From Gautieria morchelliformis (Eukaryota; Basidiomycota; Agaricomycetes; Gomphales; Gomphaceae), in the NCBI GenBank assembly GCA_015179125.1, contig WHVA01000001.1:310001-374000 (forward strand): 64,000 nucleotides of DNA, given 5' to 3'. Shown in pieces: positions 22,622 through 33,506 of this stretch. Position 1 is the stretch's first letter. Each line of letters begins with the position of its first letter. The notes under the pieces are model-generated. The model saw only the letters and a program-made list of their open reading frames with translations, did not search any database and was not told the origin of the DNA. The position numbers and the translations under genes are program-made.

Positions 22622-23904
22622 CACGAGCGCACTGATTGATGACATGTCGAGTGAGGCGAAAGATGTAGATGCCGAATCGGAGCAGGGTGAGGCGTCTTCT
22701 GGTCCTGAAACCCTGGAGAGGATGCTGGTACGACATCATCGATACCTGACCAACCGTCTACGGTACCCTCCAGCTCTATTGGTCCAATTCCTGCTCCGCC
22801 TTACTCTGAACACGCTCTAACTGGGCCTCCTCTGCCAGTCTTGGCCGCTCACATGCCAGAGGTTCAGCCAGAATTACTTGTGGAGAGGTCACCGTGGCAC
22901 CAGAGCCAGAACCACCTCCTGTGATTATTCCTGATGAGCCAACAAATTCACTGAGTGAACTTCCCCATTCACTGAGCTTCTGATATCTAGCTACTGCTAA
23001 CCGCTACAGGATGCACCCCTCGCTGTCGTTACAAGGTGTATGGAAGTATGTCAAGGGTCTGTGGATAAAGGCAAACACTCACTCAAAGAGGGAACCATTG
23101 TCTTTTTGTATGTGAGTCATAAGAGGATCAGCTCAGCATTAACCTTTAAAGAGGGGAGGGTAACATGTAAAATCCCTTCATTAGTCTATCATTCCAGGTA
23201 GAGACTGCATATATAGGGTCCTTCCACACGGTGGCAGTATAATAAATGGAATTATAAGAAACAATAAAAATTAAAAAAAAGAGGTGATGGAAGTGTGTAT
23301 GGCAACCTTGGCAAGAAATTGAAATACCAGAGGTATTTGACCAGACACATTTCCACCCCATAGAGATGCAAACCCACCCTATGCCTTGCAAGCCCACTAC
23401 GGGTAGAAGGACTGCGTTGTTATGCTTGAGGTTCTTTATATTGGCATGATGGCTCAGACTTTGCTATGAATTGGACAGATGAAAACTTATACTGTCAATT
23501 GTACCTCTTGTATGAGTGAGAGAGAGAGAGAAAGTCAATTAGAGGGCTTGAAGCGCTGGGCCTATGGTGCACTGTAAACTATATGTAGGTCTGTGGCAAG
23601 CTATGTTAACAAAGGGAGGACATTGCAGTAAGACTACAGGAGGGAGAGCGAGGGCTGTGCATTTTATGAGGTTGAGAGGGATAAAAACAAGATCCCAGGG
23701 TAAGCTAGTAATAGCTTAACCTCTGCGGCGCCACAACTATTAACGTTACTGGATGTTGATGGGCATAAGGATGGAGTGGTCATGTGTGTAGGCTCATTCT
23801 CGAGGACATGCATCGGGTAACAAATGATGGGCATTGGTATGGGGCAGCGGTCGGAGGTGGTAACATGCGATAGAGGCAGTGGATTAGTTGACATTGTTAA
23901 GAAC
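22622..23904. other. Unassigned, probable retroelement 3' end
   Basis: 22630-22980 has acidic, Pro-rich protein-like stretches I cannot place. A polypurine run, GAGGGGAGGG, at 23151-23160 is followed by TAACATGTAAAATCCC. This resembles the polypurine tract and LTR start at 46391-46404, so an LTR fragment may begin near 23166. A short GA dinucleotide run lies near 23515-23532. From 23166 to 23904 nothing else is recognisable. Confidence 0.35.
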
Positions 23905-25874
23905 GTAAGCAGTTGCGCAGCAGGCCGTGCCCATGCTGTGTGTGCCGAAAAAGAACAGTACATTACGAACCGTCTTCGATCTGTGTCAGCAGAACGAGAA
24001 CACGGTGAAGGACGTCACACCCTTCCCGGATCAAGATATCATCCGCAGCGACATGGCTCGCTGTCGGTATCGAACAAAACTCGATATGTCAGAAGCATAT
24101 GAGCAGATCCGGATTCATCCGGATCACATAGCAAAGACTGCCTTTGCCACGATCCTTGGCATGTTTATGAGCCAGGTAATACAGATGGGGGACTGTAACG
24201 CCCCATCAACGTTCCAACGGCTGATGACAGCCATTTTCCGCAACTGCATAGGTCGCTTCGTCCATGTATACATGGACAAAATCTTCATTTTCTCGCTCTC
24301 GATACAAGAGCATGAAGAGCACCTCTACATTGTCTTTGACAGACTGAGGAAGAACCACCTTTTTCTGAGCAAGAAAAAGGTGGACCTCTATTCCATCCGA
24401 ATGGAGTGTCTTGGCCACATCATCGATGGCCGAGGGGTACATGCCAATGAGGATAAGATGCAACGCATCCGCGAGTGGCGTAGGCCACGGACGTTTGATG
24501 ACGTCCAGCGTTTCCTCAGGCTAGTACAGTATTTGGCACATTACATGCCAGATGTTAGCGCATACACCACCCCACTATCGGGCTGTGCGCGTAACAACCG
24601 TCCATTCGAATGGACCCCACTACTGGACAAATGCTGGCAAAGCATTAAGGCGTTGGCCTGTAAGGCCCCGATCCTGCATCCAATAGAAGCACGGTACCCA
24701 GAGCCGATCTGGGTGATCACCGACAGGTCAAAAGCCGGCGTCGGTGTGGTCTACGGCCAAGGCCACGACTGGAACACCTGTCGGCCAGCCAGCTTCTTGT
24801 TAAAGAAGTTCAGTGTTGCTCAGCAACACTACCGGACTCACGAGCATGAGACAATCGCGGTGCTCAAGGCTCTCATGAATGGGAGGACAAGCTGCTGGGA
24901 CGGAGGTTCACCCTCATCACAGACCACAAAGGGCTCGAGTACTTCGAGACCCAGAAGAGCCTGTCTGACTGCCAGGTCAGATGGTGGGAGTTTCTCTCCC
25001 GGTTCAACTTCAACACCGTACATGTTGACGGTGTAGAGAACAAGGTAGCAGACTGCCTGTCATGCTACTACGAGAGCAACATGAGTGATGACAATCACCC
25101 GGATCACGTCTTCGTGAGCGCAGATACGCGTTTAGACCCGGACGGTGAGTTATTGCCCACCGACCAATATATCAAGCTGCGAGCAACAGTGACGAGACGG
25201 TCTAAACGCCTCGCGGAGAAGACAGAGGTGAGAATAACGGAATCCGCCACATTAAACGAGGGCTCACAAAAGCCCGCGAGCATCGCCGCATCATGCGACG
25301 ACAACGACGATGACGTCAGAGTCATCTCCACAGGAAATGGCGGCGCACCCCTGCGCCGGATCGTCGAGCAGGGTGTAGACCTGTCCAAGGTCTTATGAGA
25401 TGTGTACCATAGGGACACCATGTTCATGAAGATCATGGCGCACCCAGATGCGCACCCGAGATTCGGGATCCGGGATGGGCTGATCTGGACAAAGAACCAG
25501 CTCAAGAGAGACGTCATTGCCATCCCCCGCTCTGTTCTTCAGGGGGGAAGGAGACTGATCGAAATCATCATTGATCGAGCACATCAGATAGTCGGTCACT
25601 ATGGCCATCTGAAGACTTTGAACTACGTTTGAAGGTCATATTGGTGGCCAGGCATGAGCCCAGACATAGAGTCATTCTGCACATCGTGCGCAAAGTGCCA
25701 GATGGCGAAAACCGGGCCACAATGGCCCAAAGGCCTACCACACAGCCTACCCATTCTGGATAGGCCGTGGCAGTCGATTGGCATCGACTTCATGGGGCCC
25801 CTGCCCAAATCTAATGACTGTGACTACCTGATGGTAGTCATCGACCGACTAACGTCGCTCATACACCTCGTACC
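23905..25874 (+). pseudogene. Gypsy 3 RT, RNase H and integrase first part
   Basis: RT begins near PMLCVPKKNSTLRTVFD, with YRTKLDMSEAYEQIRI, NAPSTFQRLMTAIFRNCIGR and a YMDKIF box in place of the usual YxDD. RNase H follows (VITDRSKAGVGVVYGQ; HYRTHEHETIAVLKAL), then an integrase HHCC finger (HQIVGHYGHLKTL...CTSCAKCQMAK) and the first DDE block (IGIDFMGPLPKSNDCDYLMV). This differs clearly from gypsy 1 and 2, so it is a separate lineage. It is broken. Confidence 0.85.
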
Positions 25875-26095
25875 TGTGGAACGAAGGAGATATAATAATC
25901 TGTTATATTACGATCTGTACAAGATCATCTGTCCTTATATACTAATTATGATGTTCCTATATTACCAATCTCTTCGAGCTGCTGTGCCGATGCGATGCCG
26001 GTGCACCAGCAACCCGGGGTCGAGAGCGATCTCGAACCTCCGGCTAAATGCGTGCCGGCTCTGCCTCGGCGGTGTCATCGTCCCGATTACTAACA
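25875..26095 (-). repeat. 3' LTR of copia 1
   Basis: 221 bp, plus-strand TGTGGAACGAAGG...CGATTACTAACA. The gag-pol stop codon lies inside it. Confidence 0.95.
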
Positions 26096-29000
26096 CTCCC
26101 CCTCAGCGAGAAGTCCCTTCGGTAAAATCCTAATTTCCCTAATAGATACCTATGTTGGTGCATGTCTAATCCCTTTGTAAATATGTCCGCTACGTTCTCC
26201 TTCGTCGGTACGTATGTAAGTGATGCCTCGTGAGAGACCACTTTCTCACGGATGAAATGATATGCGACATTGATGTGTTTGGTACGCGCATGATACGTTG
26301 CGTCATGCGATAGTGTAATGGCGCCTAGATTGTCTGATCGAAGTGACGTGGGCTGGGTTTGATCGATTCCAAGTTCCTCGATAAAACGCCTCAGCCAGAT
26401 TAATTGCTTGGCGCCCTCGGTAAGTGCCATGTATTCGGCCTCCGTGGTAGATAGCGCGATCGTTCGCTGCTTTTTCGAGCTCCATGCGATAGCTCCCCCT
26501 CCTAGTATAGCTACATAGCCACTAATAGATAGTGCGTCGTTTCTATTAGCATAATCCGAGTCGACAAATATTTCGAGGTCGAGACCAGCGTCTCGTCGGA
26601 AGATTATGCCGTCGTCACGTGACCCCTTGAGGTACCTGAGCGCGTGCTTGATCGCCGTCCAGTGCTCGGTTCCGTAAGTAGTAGTGAATTGGCTCAGATG
26701 TTGTACGGTAAAGGCCAAATCAGGTCGCGTGCTAAGTGCTGCATACATGAGTGATCCGATCGCCTTGGCATAGGGTACTTCGGCAGTTGGACCTGTTGAG
26801 TCCATGGGTGTCATGAGTTTGATCATTTTATGCAGAGGTGTAGATACGGAATGTGCCGTTGTCATGTTGAATCGATCGAGTATGATGTCGATGTAATGTC
26901 CTTGAGACATGATCAGTGTTCCCTCATCCCTATTCCTCTCAACTCTAATTCCCAATATTTTCTTCATTTCTCCTAAATCTGTTAAAGGGAATTTTCCATG
27001 AAGCTCCCCCTTGAGCTTAATCATCCCTCCTTTGGAGTCAGCAAATAGTCCAAAGTCGTCCACATATACTGATATGACTTCGATTGAGTCCTTATCTTGT
27101 CTGATGTAGACGCATTCATCGGCTGTACTTTGATGGAAGCCGAGATCGAGTAGTAATTTGCGTAAGCGCTGATGCCAAGCTCGCCCCGATTGCTTGAGTC
27201 CATAGAGCGCTCTGTATATTCTTAGAACGCGTCCAGATCCATCGTCAAAACCGTCGGGCTGGCGCATGTAGATCTCCTCATCTATGGTTGAATTGAGGTA
27301 GGCGCCTTTGACATCCATCATTTCGATTTCCCAATCGAGTGTGTTTGCGATCGCTAATAGAACACGTAGTGAATCGAATTTGACCACGGGTGAGGTTATC
27401 TCGTAGTAATCCATCCCTGGCCTCTGTGTGAATCCTTGAGCCACAACCCTCACTTTAGCCTTATCGAATTGTCCGTCCGGTTGTGTTTTGACAGCGTATA
27501 CCCACCGGCAACCGATAGCTACTCGTCCGGGTGGTAGTTCTGTTAGCTCCCATGTTCCTAATGTCTTGTGTTGATCCATCTCAATTTCCATTGCTTTCTC
27601 CCAGATCGGCGCATCATCACGTGATACCGCCGCTCTGTAATTCTCAGGTTCAGTGACGATTTCTCTCGTTATGTAAACCTGCTCGGTGCGTCCTGAATTA
27701 TTCAGCTTCCGGTAATCCGGTCTTTGAGTGATACGCGCGCTCCGTCGGATCTCTGGATCTGGCGCTTGTTCAGGTGGATCAGGAACGGGTGTTGTCTGGG
27801 GTGATGACGTCTGTGGGGTAGATGTGATCGGGTCCGGCACATGCTCGCGTGGTGAGTGCTCCCCCTCGAGCGGTGCCATGTCGTCATCGTCGTTATCTGG
27901 GATGGGGTAGAGTCGGTTGTCATTTTCGTCAAATGTAATGTTCCTAGAGACTTGAACGTGCTTTGAGGCTTTATTGTAGTACCTCCAGGCTTTTGCATGA
28001 TCAGCTACTCCGACGAATATATGTTCTTCTGCTTTTGGATCAAGTTTGGCTCGATGTTGATCCGGCACCATAACCCAACAATTTGTCCCGAATTCCTCTA
28101 GACGTGCTATGTTCGGCTTCTTGCCGAATAGTGCTTGGAACGGTGTTGCGTCATCTCCAAGTGCTCGCGTGGGTGATCGATTTTTGATATAACACGCGTA
28201 AGCCACGGCCTCGGGCCAGAGTATTTTTGGCAGGTTCTTGGCAAATATCATTGCCCGTGCGTGCTCGAGTAAGGTCCGGTTGAGTCGTTCGGCGATTCCA
28301 TTCTGGGCTGGGGAGTATGGAGCTGTGGTCTCCATGATAATGCCATATTTTGCACAAAATTCCTTGAAATTTTTATTGACATATTCCCCTCCATTATCTG
28401 AGCGAAACCTCTTCAGTTTCTGACCTGTTTGGGTCTCGAGGAATGCCTTGTACATCTCGAAGTGTTTGAGCGCTTCATCTTTGGCGCTCCCAAAATAGAT
28501 GACCGTGTACCTCGATTTGATGTCCGTGAAAGAATAAAAGTATTTCTCACGCGATGGTCCCTCGGTCTGGGCAGGTCCCCATACATCGGATACTGTCAGG
28601 TCACCGACCTGTTCTACAGTGTCCTTGGCTCTTTTGGGGAACGGCTCCACATGCCGCTTGCCTTGTATGCATGCCTTGCACTGGCTCGGCTCGTTTGACT
28701 CGTCGATCTCAAGTCCGGTGACTAGATCGTTAGATTTCAACATTTTAATTGGGTTTATGTTGACGTGCCCGAGTATCCTGTGCCATTTGTCCCATGACCG
28801 TCCTTTTGCCGCTGCGGCAAAGTCCCGTGCCTCGACTGATCGAGTGACCCGTGCCTTCATACAGAATAACCGCCCACGCTTCTGTCCTTGTGCGAAGGTA
28901 ACTCCGGCGCGTGATTTGAATTCGACGCCGGTGCCTGAAAATGTGGCCGTGTTGCCCTTATCAGTTAAACGCCCTACGCTGATAAGGTTGTTCGGCGCAT

Positions 29001-30066
29001 CCGGTGCATGCTTGACGTCACGTAGTTCGATCGTGTTCGTCTTGGCACCGATCTTGAATTCCATGTATATAGTGCCTCGGCCTTGTGTATGTAGTACCGC
29101 ACCGGGTGAAATTCCTTCGATTTCAGATGGTTCCTCGGCATAGCTAGCGAAATCATTTCGGCTTCTAGCTATGTGTGTTGTTGCCGCTGAATCGGCTAAC
29201 CAGTCGGATGCGGATATAGCACTGTATGCTACCTCCTTAGATACAAATGCGAAGTCCTTTTCTTCTGCTTGTTTGACTGTTTCTTTGTTCCCTGATTTGA
29301 ACCATTTCGGTGCTTGGCCCTCCTTGCTGCCACCTTTCGCCCAACAGTCCTTCACGTAATGACCCTTCTTGCCGCAATTTCGGCACTTTCCCTTTGTTGC
29401 TCCTGAGTCATCTTTCCTGGTCCTGTGACGTTGTTGCGCCTTAAGCGCCGTCTGCCGTGCCGATCCAGCTTTCCGTGCTCGATCCTCATCGAGGACCCGA
29501 GCTATTAATATATCAGCTGTTGTCTCGGCTCCACTGGCGTTTACTGCCGTAATAAACGCCGACCAAGAATCTGGTAATGACGTCAGCAACGTGTTCGAGA
29601 ACTCGGTGTCACTGATGTAATGCCCCCGCGCATTCAATTCCTGTTGAATGCCGCGGAGCTTGCGTACGTGCTCCTCCATGTTCGCGCCGTCCTCGGCAAG
29701 CGTCCGGAAGAAATCTCTTCGGAGATTTACAATCCCCACTGCTCCCTTAGATTCGAATATAGCTTGTAGACTAGTCCATACAGCAAATGCAGACATCGTC
29801 TGATTGATGTAAACTAGTTGTTCATCGGCAACTCTGAGGCAAATCTCTTTTCTAGCCTTCTTGTCCTTCCTTCTCCAATCGTCGATCTCCTGCTGCTCGC
29901 TCGCAGTGACGTTGTCGGCATCTGCCGGTCTCGGTTCCGTCTCCCTGCCGATAGCCACGTCCCACAGATCTGAGTCATCGAGTATCCACTCGAGCCGCCG
30001 GCGCCACGCCGCGTAATTGTCCCCGTTCAAGGGGTCGATCTTGTACGTGTTGTTGCTACTCGACAT
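26044..30066 (-). CDS. Copia 1 gag-pol polyprotein, 1340 aa
   Basis: One uninterrupted frame starting MSSSNNTYKIDPLNGDNYAA. Gag comprises about residues 1-225, with the UBN2-like block VWTSLQAIFESKG, and a CCHC knuckle, CRNCGKKGHYVKDC, lies near residues 228-241. Protease has DSAATTH near 292. Integrase has the GHVNINPIKML...CKACIQGK finger, then VSDVWGPAQTEG, RSDNGGEYVN and SPAQNGIAERLNRTLLEHAR. RT has WVYAVKTQPDGQFDKAKVRV, MDVKGAYLNSTIDEEIYMRQ, ALYGLKQSGRAWHQRL and YVDDFG; RNase H has SSKKQRTIALSTTEAEYMAL and ADIFTKGL. The order protease-integrase-RT-RNase H is that of Ty1/copia. All key motifs are present. The last codons lie in the 3' LTR. Confidence 0.97.
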   Translation of the reverse strand: MSSSNNTYKIDPLNGDNYAAWRRRLEWILDDSDLWDVAIGRETEPRPADADNVTASEQQEIDDWRRKDKKARKEICLRVADEQLVYINQTMSAFAVWTSLQAIFESKGAVGIVNLRRDFFRTLAEDGANMEEHVRKLRGIQQELNARGHYISDTEFSNTLLTSLPDSWSAFITAVNASGAETTADILIARVLDEDRARKAGSARQTALKAQQRHRTRKDDSGATKGKCRNCGKKGHYVKDCWAKGGSKEGQAPKWFKSGNKETVKQAEEKDFAFVSKEVAYSAISASDWLADSAATTHIARSRNDFASYAEEPSEIEGISPGAVLHTQGRGTIYMEFKIGAKTNTIELRDVKHAPDAPNNLISVGRLTDKGNTATFSGTGVEFKSRAGVTFAQGQKRGRLFCMKARVTRSVEARDFAAAAKGRSWDKWHRILGHVNINPIKMLKSNDLVTGLEIDESNEPSQCKACIQGKRHVEPFPKRAKDTVEQVGDLTVSDVWGPAQTEGPSREKYFYSFTDIKSRYTVIYFGSAKDEALKHFEMYKAFLETQTGQKLKRFRSDNGGEYVNKNFKEFCAKYGIIMETTAPYSPAQNGIAERLNRTLLEHARAMIFAKNLPKILWPEAVAYACYIKNRSPTRALGDDATPFQALFGKKPNIARLEEFGTNCWVMVPDQHRAKLDPKAEEHIFVGVADHAKAWRYYNKASKHVQVSRNITFDENDNRLYPIPDNDDDDMAPLEGEHSPREHVPDPITSTPQTSSPQTTPVPDPPEQAPDPEIRRSARITQRPDYRKLNNSGRTEQVYITREIVTEPENYRAAVSRDDAPIWEKAMEIEMDQHKTLGTWELTELPPGRVAIGCRWVYAVKTQPDGQFDKAKVRVVAQGFTQRPGMDYYEITSPVVKFDSLRVLLAIANTLDWEIEMMDVKGAYLNSTIDEEIYMRQPDGFDDGSGRVLRIYRALYGLKQSGRAWHQRLRKLLLDLGFHQSTADECVYIRQDKDSIEVISVYVDDFGLFADSKGGMIKLKGELHGKFPLTDLGEMKKILGIRVERNRDEGTLIMSQGHYIDIILDRFNMTTAHSVSTPLHKMIKLMTPMDSTGPTAEVPYAKAIGSLMYAALSTRPDLAFTVQHLSQFTTTYGTEHWTAIKHALRYLKGSRDDGIIFRRDAGLDLEIFVDSDYANRNDALSISGYVAILGGGAIAWSSKKQRTIALSTTEAEYMALTEGAKQLIWLRRFIEELGIDQTQPTSLRSDNLGAITLSHDATYHARTKHINVAYHFIREKVVSHEASLTYVPTKENVADIFTKGLDMHQHRYLLGKLGFYRRDFSLRGSVSNRDDDTAEAEPARI

Positions 30067-30124
30067 CGTCGATCGGTATTGAGTTATTGGAGTATAGAGC
30101 GTAGTTAGATTTGTAGTAGTTTAG

Positions 30125-30145
30125 TTATGCGCGGGGCCCATAACC
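30125..30145 (-). promoter_or_regulatory. Primer-binding-site region of copia 1
   Basis: Directly inside the 5' LTR, the minus strand reads GGTTATGGGCCCCGCGC. Copia 2 has the same GGTTATGGGCCCC next to its 5' LTR, so the two families share a primer site. Priming by an initiator methionine tRNA fragment is typical for copia and is inferred here. Confidence 0.5.
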
Positions 30146-30366
30146 TGTGGAACGAAGGAGATATAATAATCTGTTATATTACAATCTGTACAAGATCATC
30201 TGTCCTTATATACTAATTATGATGTTCCTATATTACCAATCTCTTCGAGCTGCTGTGCCGATGCGATGCCGGTGCACCAGCAACCCGGGGTCGAGAGCGA
30301 TCTCGAACCTCCGGCTAAATGCGTGCCGGCTCTGCCTCGGCGGTGTCATCGTCCCGATTACTAACA
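30146..30366 (-). repeat. 5' LTR of copia 1
   Basis: 221 bp, identical to the other LTR except one site by eye, followed on the plus strand by target duplication GTACC. Confidence 0.95.
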
Positions 30367-30371
30367 GTACC

Positions 30372-30554
30372 AACCATGACGAGCGTGTCAGCCAAGGGAG
30401 TAGCCTGGCTGTTTCTGAAGGAGGTCGTTCGACTCCACGGAGTTCCCAACTCCATCGTCTCAGACAGAGACTTGAAGTTCACGTCGATCTTCTGGCATGA
30501 ACTACAGCGGCTCCTGGGGACTAAGCTCCTCATGTCAACTGCCTTCCATCCCCA
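30372..30554 (+). pseudogene. Gypsy 3 integrase, middle part
   Basis: Integrase core between two insertions, with VVRLHGVPNSIVSDRDLKF and STAFHP. The DR in SDRD is the usual second catalytic aspartate block. It is flanked by copia 1 on the left and the copia 2-family LTR on the right. Confidence 0.8.
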
Positions 30555-31200
30555 TGTAGAGGACAGGAATTATGGCAGTAGGACTGGACTTGGTGCTCAA
30601 AGAAGACTAGAAATCAATTCACTCTCTCAGTGAATTTAGTTGTCACTATAATATATTATACACTACCTAGAAATCAATTCACTACCGGATTTCTAGGTCA
30701 ACAAATCGAAAGGAAACAAGACTAATTTACTTGCCTCTCTCAGTGAATTTAGTTGTCACTGAGAGAGGAGGGAAATGTGTCTCATGCGCATGTACTACTA
30801 GCCGGCCCTTTAGCGCCCGTGGTACCACCATGTGCCATGCTAAGCGCCCGTAGAACGTACCACGGTGGTGAACAGCCGCAGCTCAAAAAGGAAATTTGTC
30901 CACAACCACCCACAAAGGGTCGGTTGGACAGAACATGAAAAGAAGTAGAAATACAGCTTCGAAAAATCAAAGGAAAATTCGACAAATCATAGAATGAATG
31001 TCAGCATGGTTTCAAGTCAAAATCAAATTCCTACCGAACTGCCTTTATATACCTCACGCGCATGTCGTGCACAGACCACGCGCGAACGGGTCACGTGACC
31101 ACGGACACTGCTGCGCCGCTCGCCGCTGACCTAATATTTACGTAATATTATTTGTCAGCGGTGCGCCCACAACCCACCGAGCCGCTTTCATATAGTGTAA

Positions 31201-32530
31201 CTAGGTGGATACCCGCGCTTCGCGCAAGGGTGCAAGTCAAACGCGTCAGTAAGGTCAAACACATCAGTAAGTCTAATGCATCGGTAAGTCTAACATATCA
31301 GTAAGGTCAAGTGCATTGGGGAAAATCAAAGTAATCAATTTGCATCAAGTAGATATCAGAAATCAAGGAGCTCTAAGTAATACATCTTTATATACAATGT
31401 TGGTTGTGTTCAAACCCTCCTCAAGCAAGACCTTCACTTTGTTCCAGCTTGTTCCCCTTGAAACACCAACATACAACTGACCATGTCCAAACACTGGATA
31501 TCTCAGGTCCAGCCCAACCGTACCGAAAGACTGTCCCTGAGACTTGTTGATGGTCATTGCAAATGCCACACGCACTGGAAACTGTCTCCTCTGCAGCACA
31601 AATGGTAATTCCCCCTCTGATGGTGAAATGGTGATCCTGGGGATGAAAGCAGTATTTCCTGCACGTGGACCTGAGATGATCCTGACCTCCAACACTCTAT
31701 TCCTCATCCTCACCAACCGTAACCTTGTCCCATTGCATAGTCCTTGCTTCTTATCCAAATTGCACACCATCATCAGAGGCACTCCAGGCTTGACTTCCAA
31801 GCGAGCAGGAGGAAGACTGCCAATCTCTATGGAATTCAGATACTCCACAGGATACTGCTCTGCAAAGTCGGTTTCCTTGACAGAATCTGCACAGTGGAAG
31901 ACCTGAGCATCACCTGGAAACTGCCTCAACACCATGGAATTGATCTCATTGACCTCAATATTTCTGGGACAGAGGATGGCCCGCTCTAAAAAATAATTGT
32001 CCTGGGCAGGGATTGCATTGCCAATGCCAGGGTATATCTCCTGGATCAGCTCTGCAATTCCAGGGCCACAAACCATGTGAGGAGGGAGTGAGAACGTATG
32101 ATCTAGTGGGAGATCCTTTCCCTGGCCCACATTCTGCAGCCATTCTGCAAACCTGGCTCTGTCAGGGTCATTTCTCACCCGCATGTTCTCTGTCAGATGG
32201 AGGACCTTGATCTTTGGCCACAGATATGACTTCTGAAGGGTAGCTCCCACAATATCCTCCTTGGAGCCTTTGGGGACAATTGGGAGAGTCTGCTGAAAGT
32301 CACCTCCAAAGGCAACCGTGATGCCACCAAAGAGTCGGTCAGGCTTGTCAAGGAAATCCCTCAGTGTCCTGTCAATGGCCTCTATGGCATGGCGATGCTG
32401 CATTGCAGCCTCATCCCAAATGATGAGCCTGGCCAGTCTCAGCATATCAGCCTGGTCAGAGTTCTTTTTGATGGAGGAGAGAGAGCCCTCATGGACAGGA
32501 ATTGGAATTCCAAGCATGCTAAATGGTGGA
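31201..32530 (-). mobile_element. 5'-truncated Helitron fragment with a canonical 3' end
   Basis: On the minus strand the element ends with a GC-rich hairpin (TTGCGCGAAGCGCGGG) followed 8 nt later by CTAG at 31204-31201. The next base is T, which is the classic Helitron 3' terminus. Upstream lies only the C-terminal helicase part of the transposase; the Rep nuclease domain is absent. The left boundary in transposon sense is near 32525-32545. The exact point is unclear because the surrounding LTR sequence resembles the junction. Confidence 0.7.
31363..32517 (-). pseudogene. Helitron Pif1-like helicase, C-terminal fragment
   Basis: 384 aa without internal stops. The Walker B-like block is LIIWDEAAMQHRHAIEAIDR. 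Further motifs are ITVAFGGDFQQTLPIVPKG, VLHLTENMRV, the CNGTRLRLVRM block, FAMTINKSQGQSFGTVGLDL and HGQLYVGVSRGT. These match the SF1B Pif1/RecD-type helicase that forms the C-terminal domain of Helitron RepHel, which unwinds DNA in rolling-circle transposition. The Walker A motif and the Rep domain are missing, so the start at 32517 is not a real N-terminus. The copy cannot be autonomous. Confidence 0.9.
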
Positions 32531-32581
32531 ATCTATTTGGCTTGATTTTGGTGCAGGAGCATAAATGCACCCAACATCCCA

Positions 32582-33320
32582 AACAGATGGAGCCACCGAG
32601 CAGGCAAACTGCTCGATCAGCCAGATATTGCACGCGGTCGTCAGAGACGATCAGAAGGATTGGGCATTGAAATGCCCGATGGTTGAGGTCGCCCTCGATA
32701 GTAACGTCAGTGCAACCACAGGATTCGCGCCCTTTGAGCTGACCCATGGCTATATGCTGCGGATAGATCTCCCCATAGCTGTGGACACCCCGTTCAAGGG
32801 GGTAGCACGGTTCGCACATCAGGCAAGATGGAACCTGATGGCGGAACACAATGCAATCTAGAGCATCGAGTGACGCAAACATTTCATGCAAACAGGGAAC
32901 GTATGGCGAGCGACAGGTATGCGGCCAACGACCGCGTCTACCTCTCAACCCAGAACCTAACTCTCCCAAAAGGAAGAGCCAGAAAACTAGTCCCGCGGTA
33001 CATTGGACCGTACCGTGTCGTCGAGGCTCACAACGACATCTCGACGGTGAGCCTTGAACTTCCCAACGAGCTGAAAAGCCGTCGTATTTCACCGGTCTTT
33101 CATTCAAGCCTCATACGATGATACGAGGCTAACAACGACGAATTATTCCCTTGTTGTGAGGCCAAGTCATTTTATGACTTTGGAGTGAATGACGACGAGG
33201 AGTGGCTCACCGACGAGATTATCGCACATCGATGGATAAACTCGATGGACCTGGAGTTCCAGGTCCACTGGACCCTAGGCGACGTGACATGGGAACCCAT
33301 CGTCCTTCAAGGACCTTGAA
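32582..33320 (+). pseudogene. Gypsy 3 integrase C-terminus and chromodomain
   Basis: It resumes with the DGATEQAN block of integrase, then ATTGFAPFELTHGYMLR. The RKLVPRYIGPYRVVEAHNDI and RRISPVFHSSLIR blocks follow. Last is a chromodomain-like end (DDEEWLTDEIIAHRW; LEFQVHWTLGDVTWEP). It is broken. Confidence 0.8.
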
Positions 33321-33506
33321 GCCCTAGATAGCTATCTAGAGCTTCGGGGGGTGAGCAAGCCACGCGACCTCCCCAGATGCCGCTAGATGCATCTGTCACG
33401 TGTATATCACGTGATGCGCCGGCCACGGCGCGGTTAAATTTTCGCCTCAGATCTTTCCGAGGGCGCATCGCTTCTTGGAAGTAACCACCATCATCTACCC
33501 ACGAAG

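Larger units (their letters stand above)
25875..30366 (-). mobile_element. Copia 1: whole-looking, very young Ty1/copia retrotransposon
   Basis: Two 221-bp LTRs (25875-26095 and 30146-30366) differ at a single site by eye. Perfect 5-bp target duplications GTACC flank the element (25870-25874 and 30367-30371). A single long ORF fills the inside. It sits in the integrase region of gypsy 3. The near-identity of the LTRs implies a very recent insertion, and the element looks whole. Confidence 0.97.
30555..32576 (-). mobile_element. Diverged solo LTR of the copia 2 family, enlarged by a Helitron insertion
   Basis: It starts TGTAGAGGACAGG and ends GCACCCAACA like the other family LTRs. Flanking 5-bp sequences CCCCA (30550-30554) and TCCCA (32577-32581) are a target duplication with one mismatch. 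The left 270 bp and right 50 bp match the family, with several differences. Between them lies about 370 bp of family-variant or extra sequence and a Helitron fragment. It interrupts gypsy 3 integrase. Confidence 0.8.
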
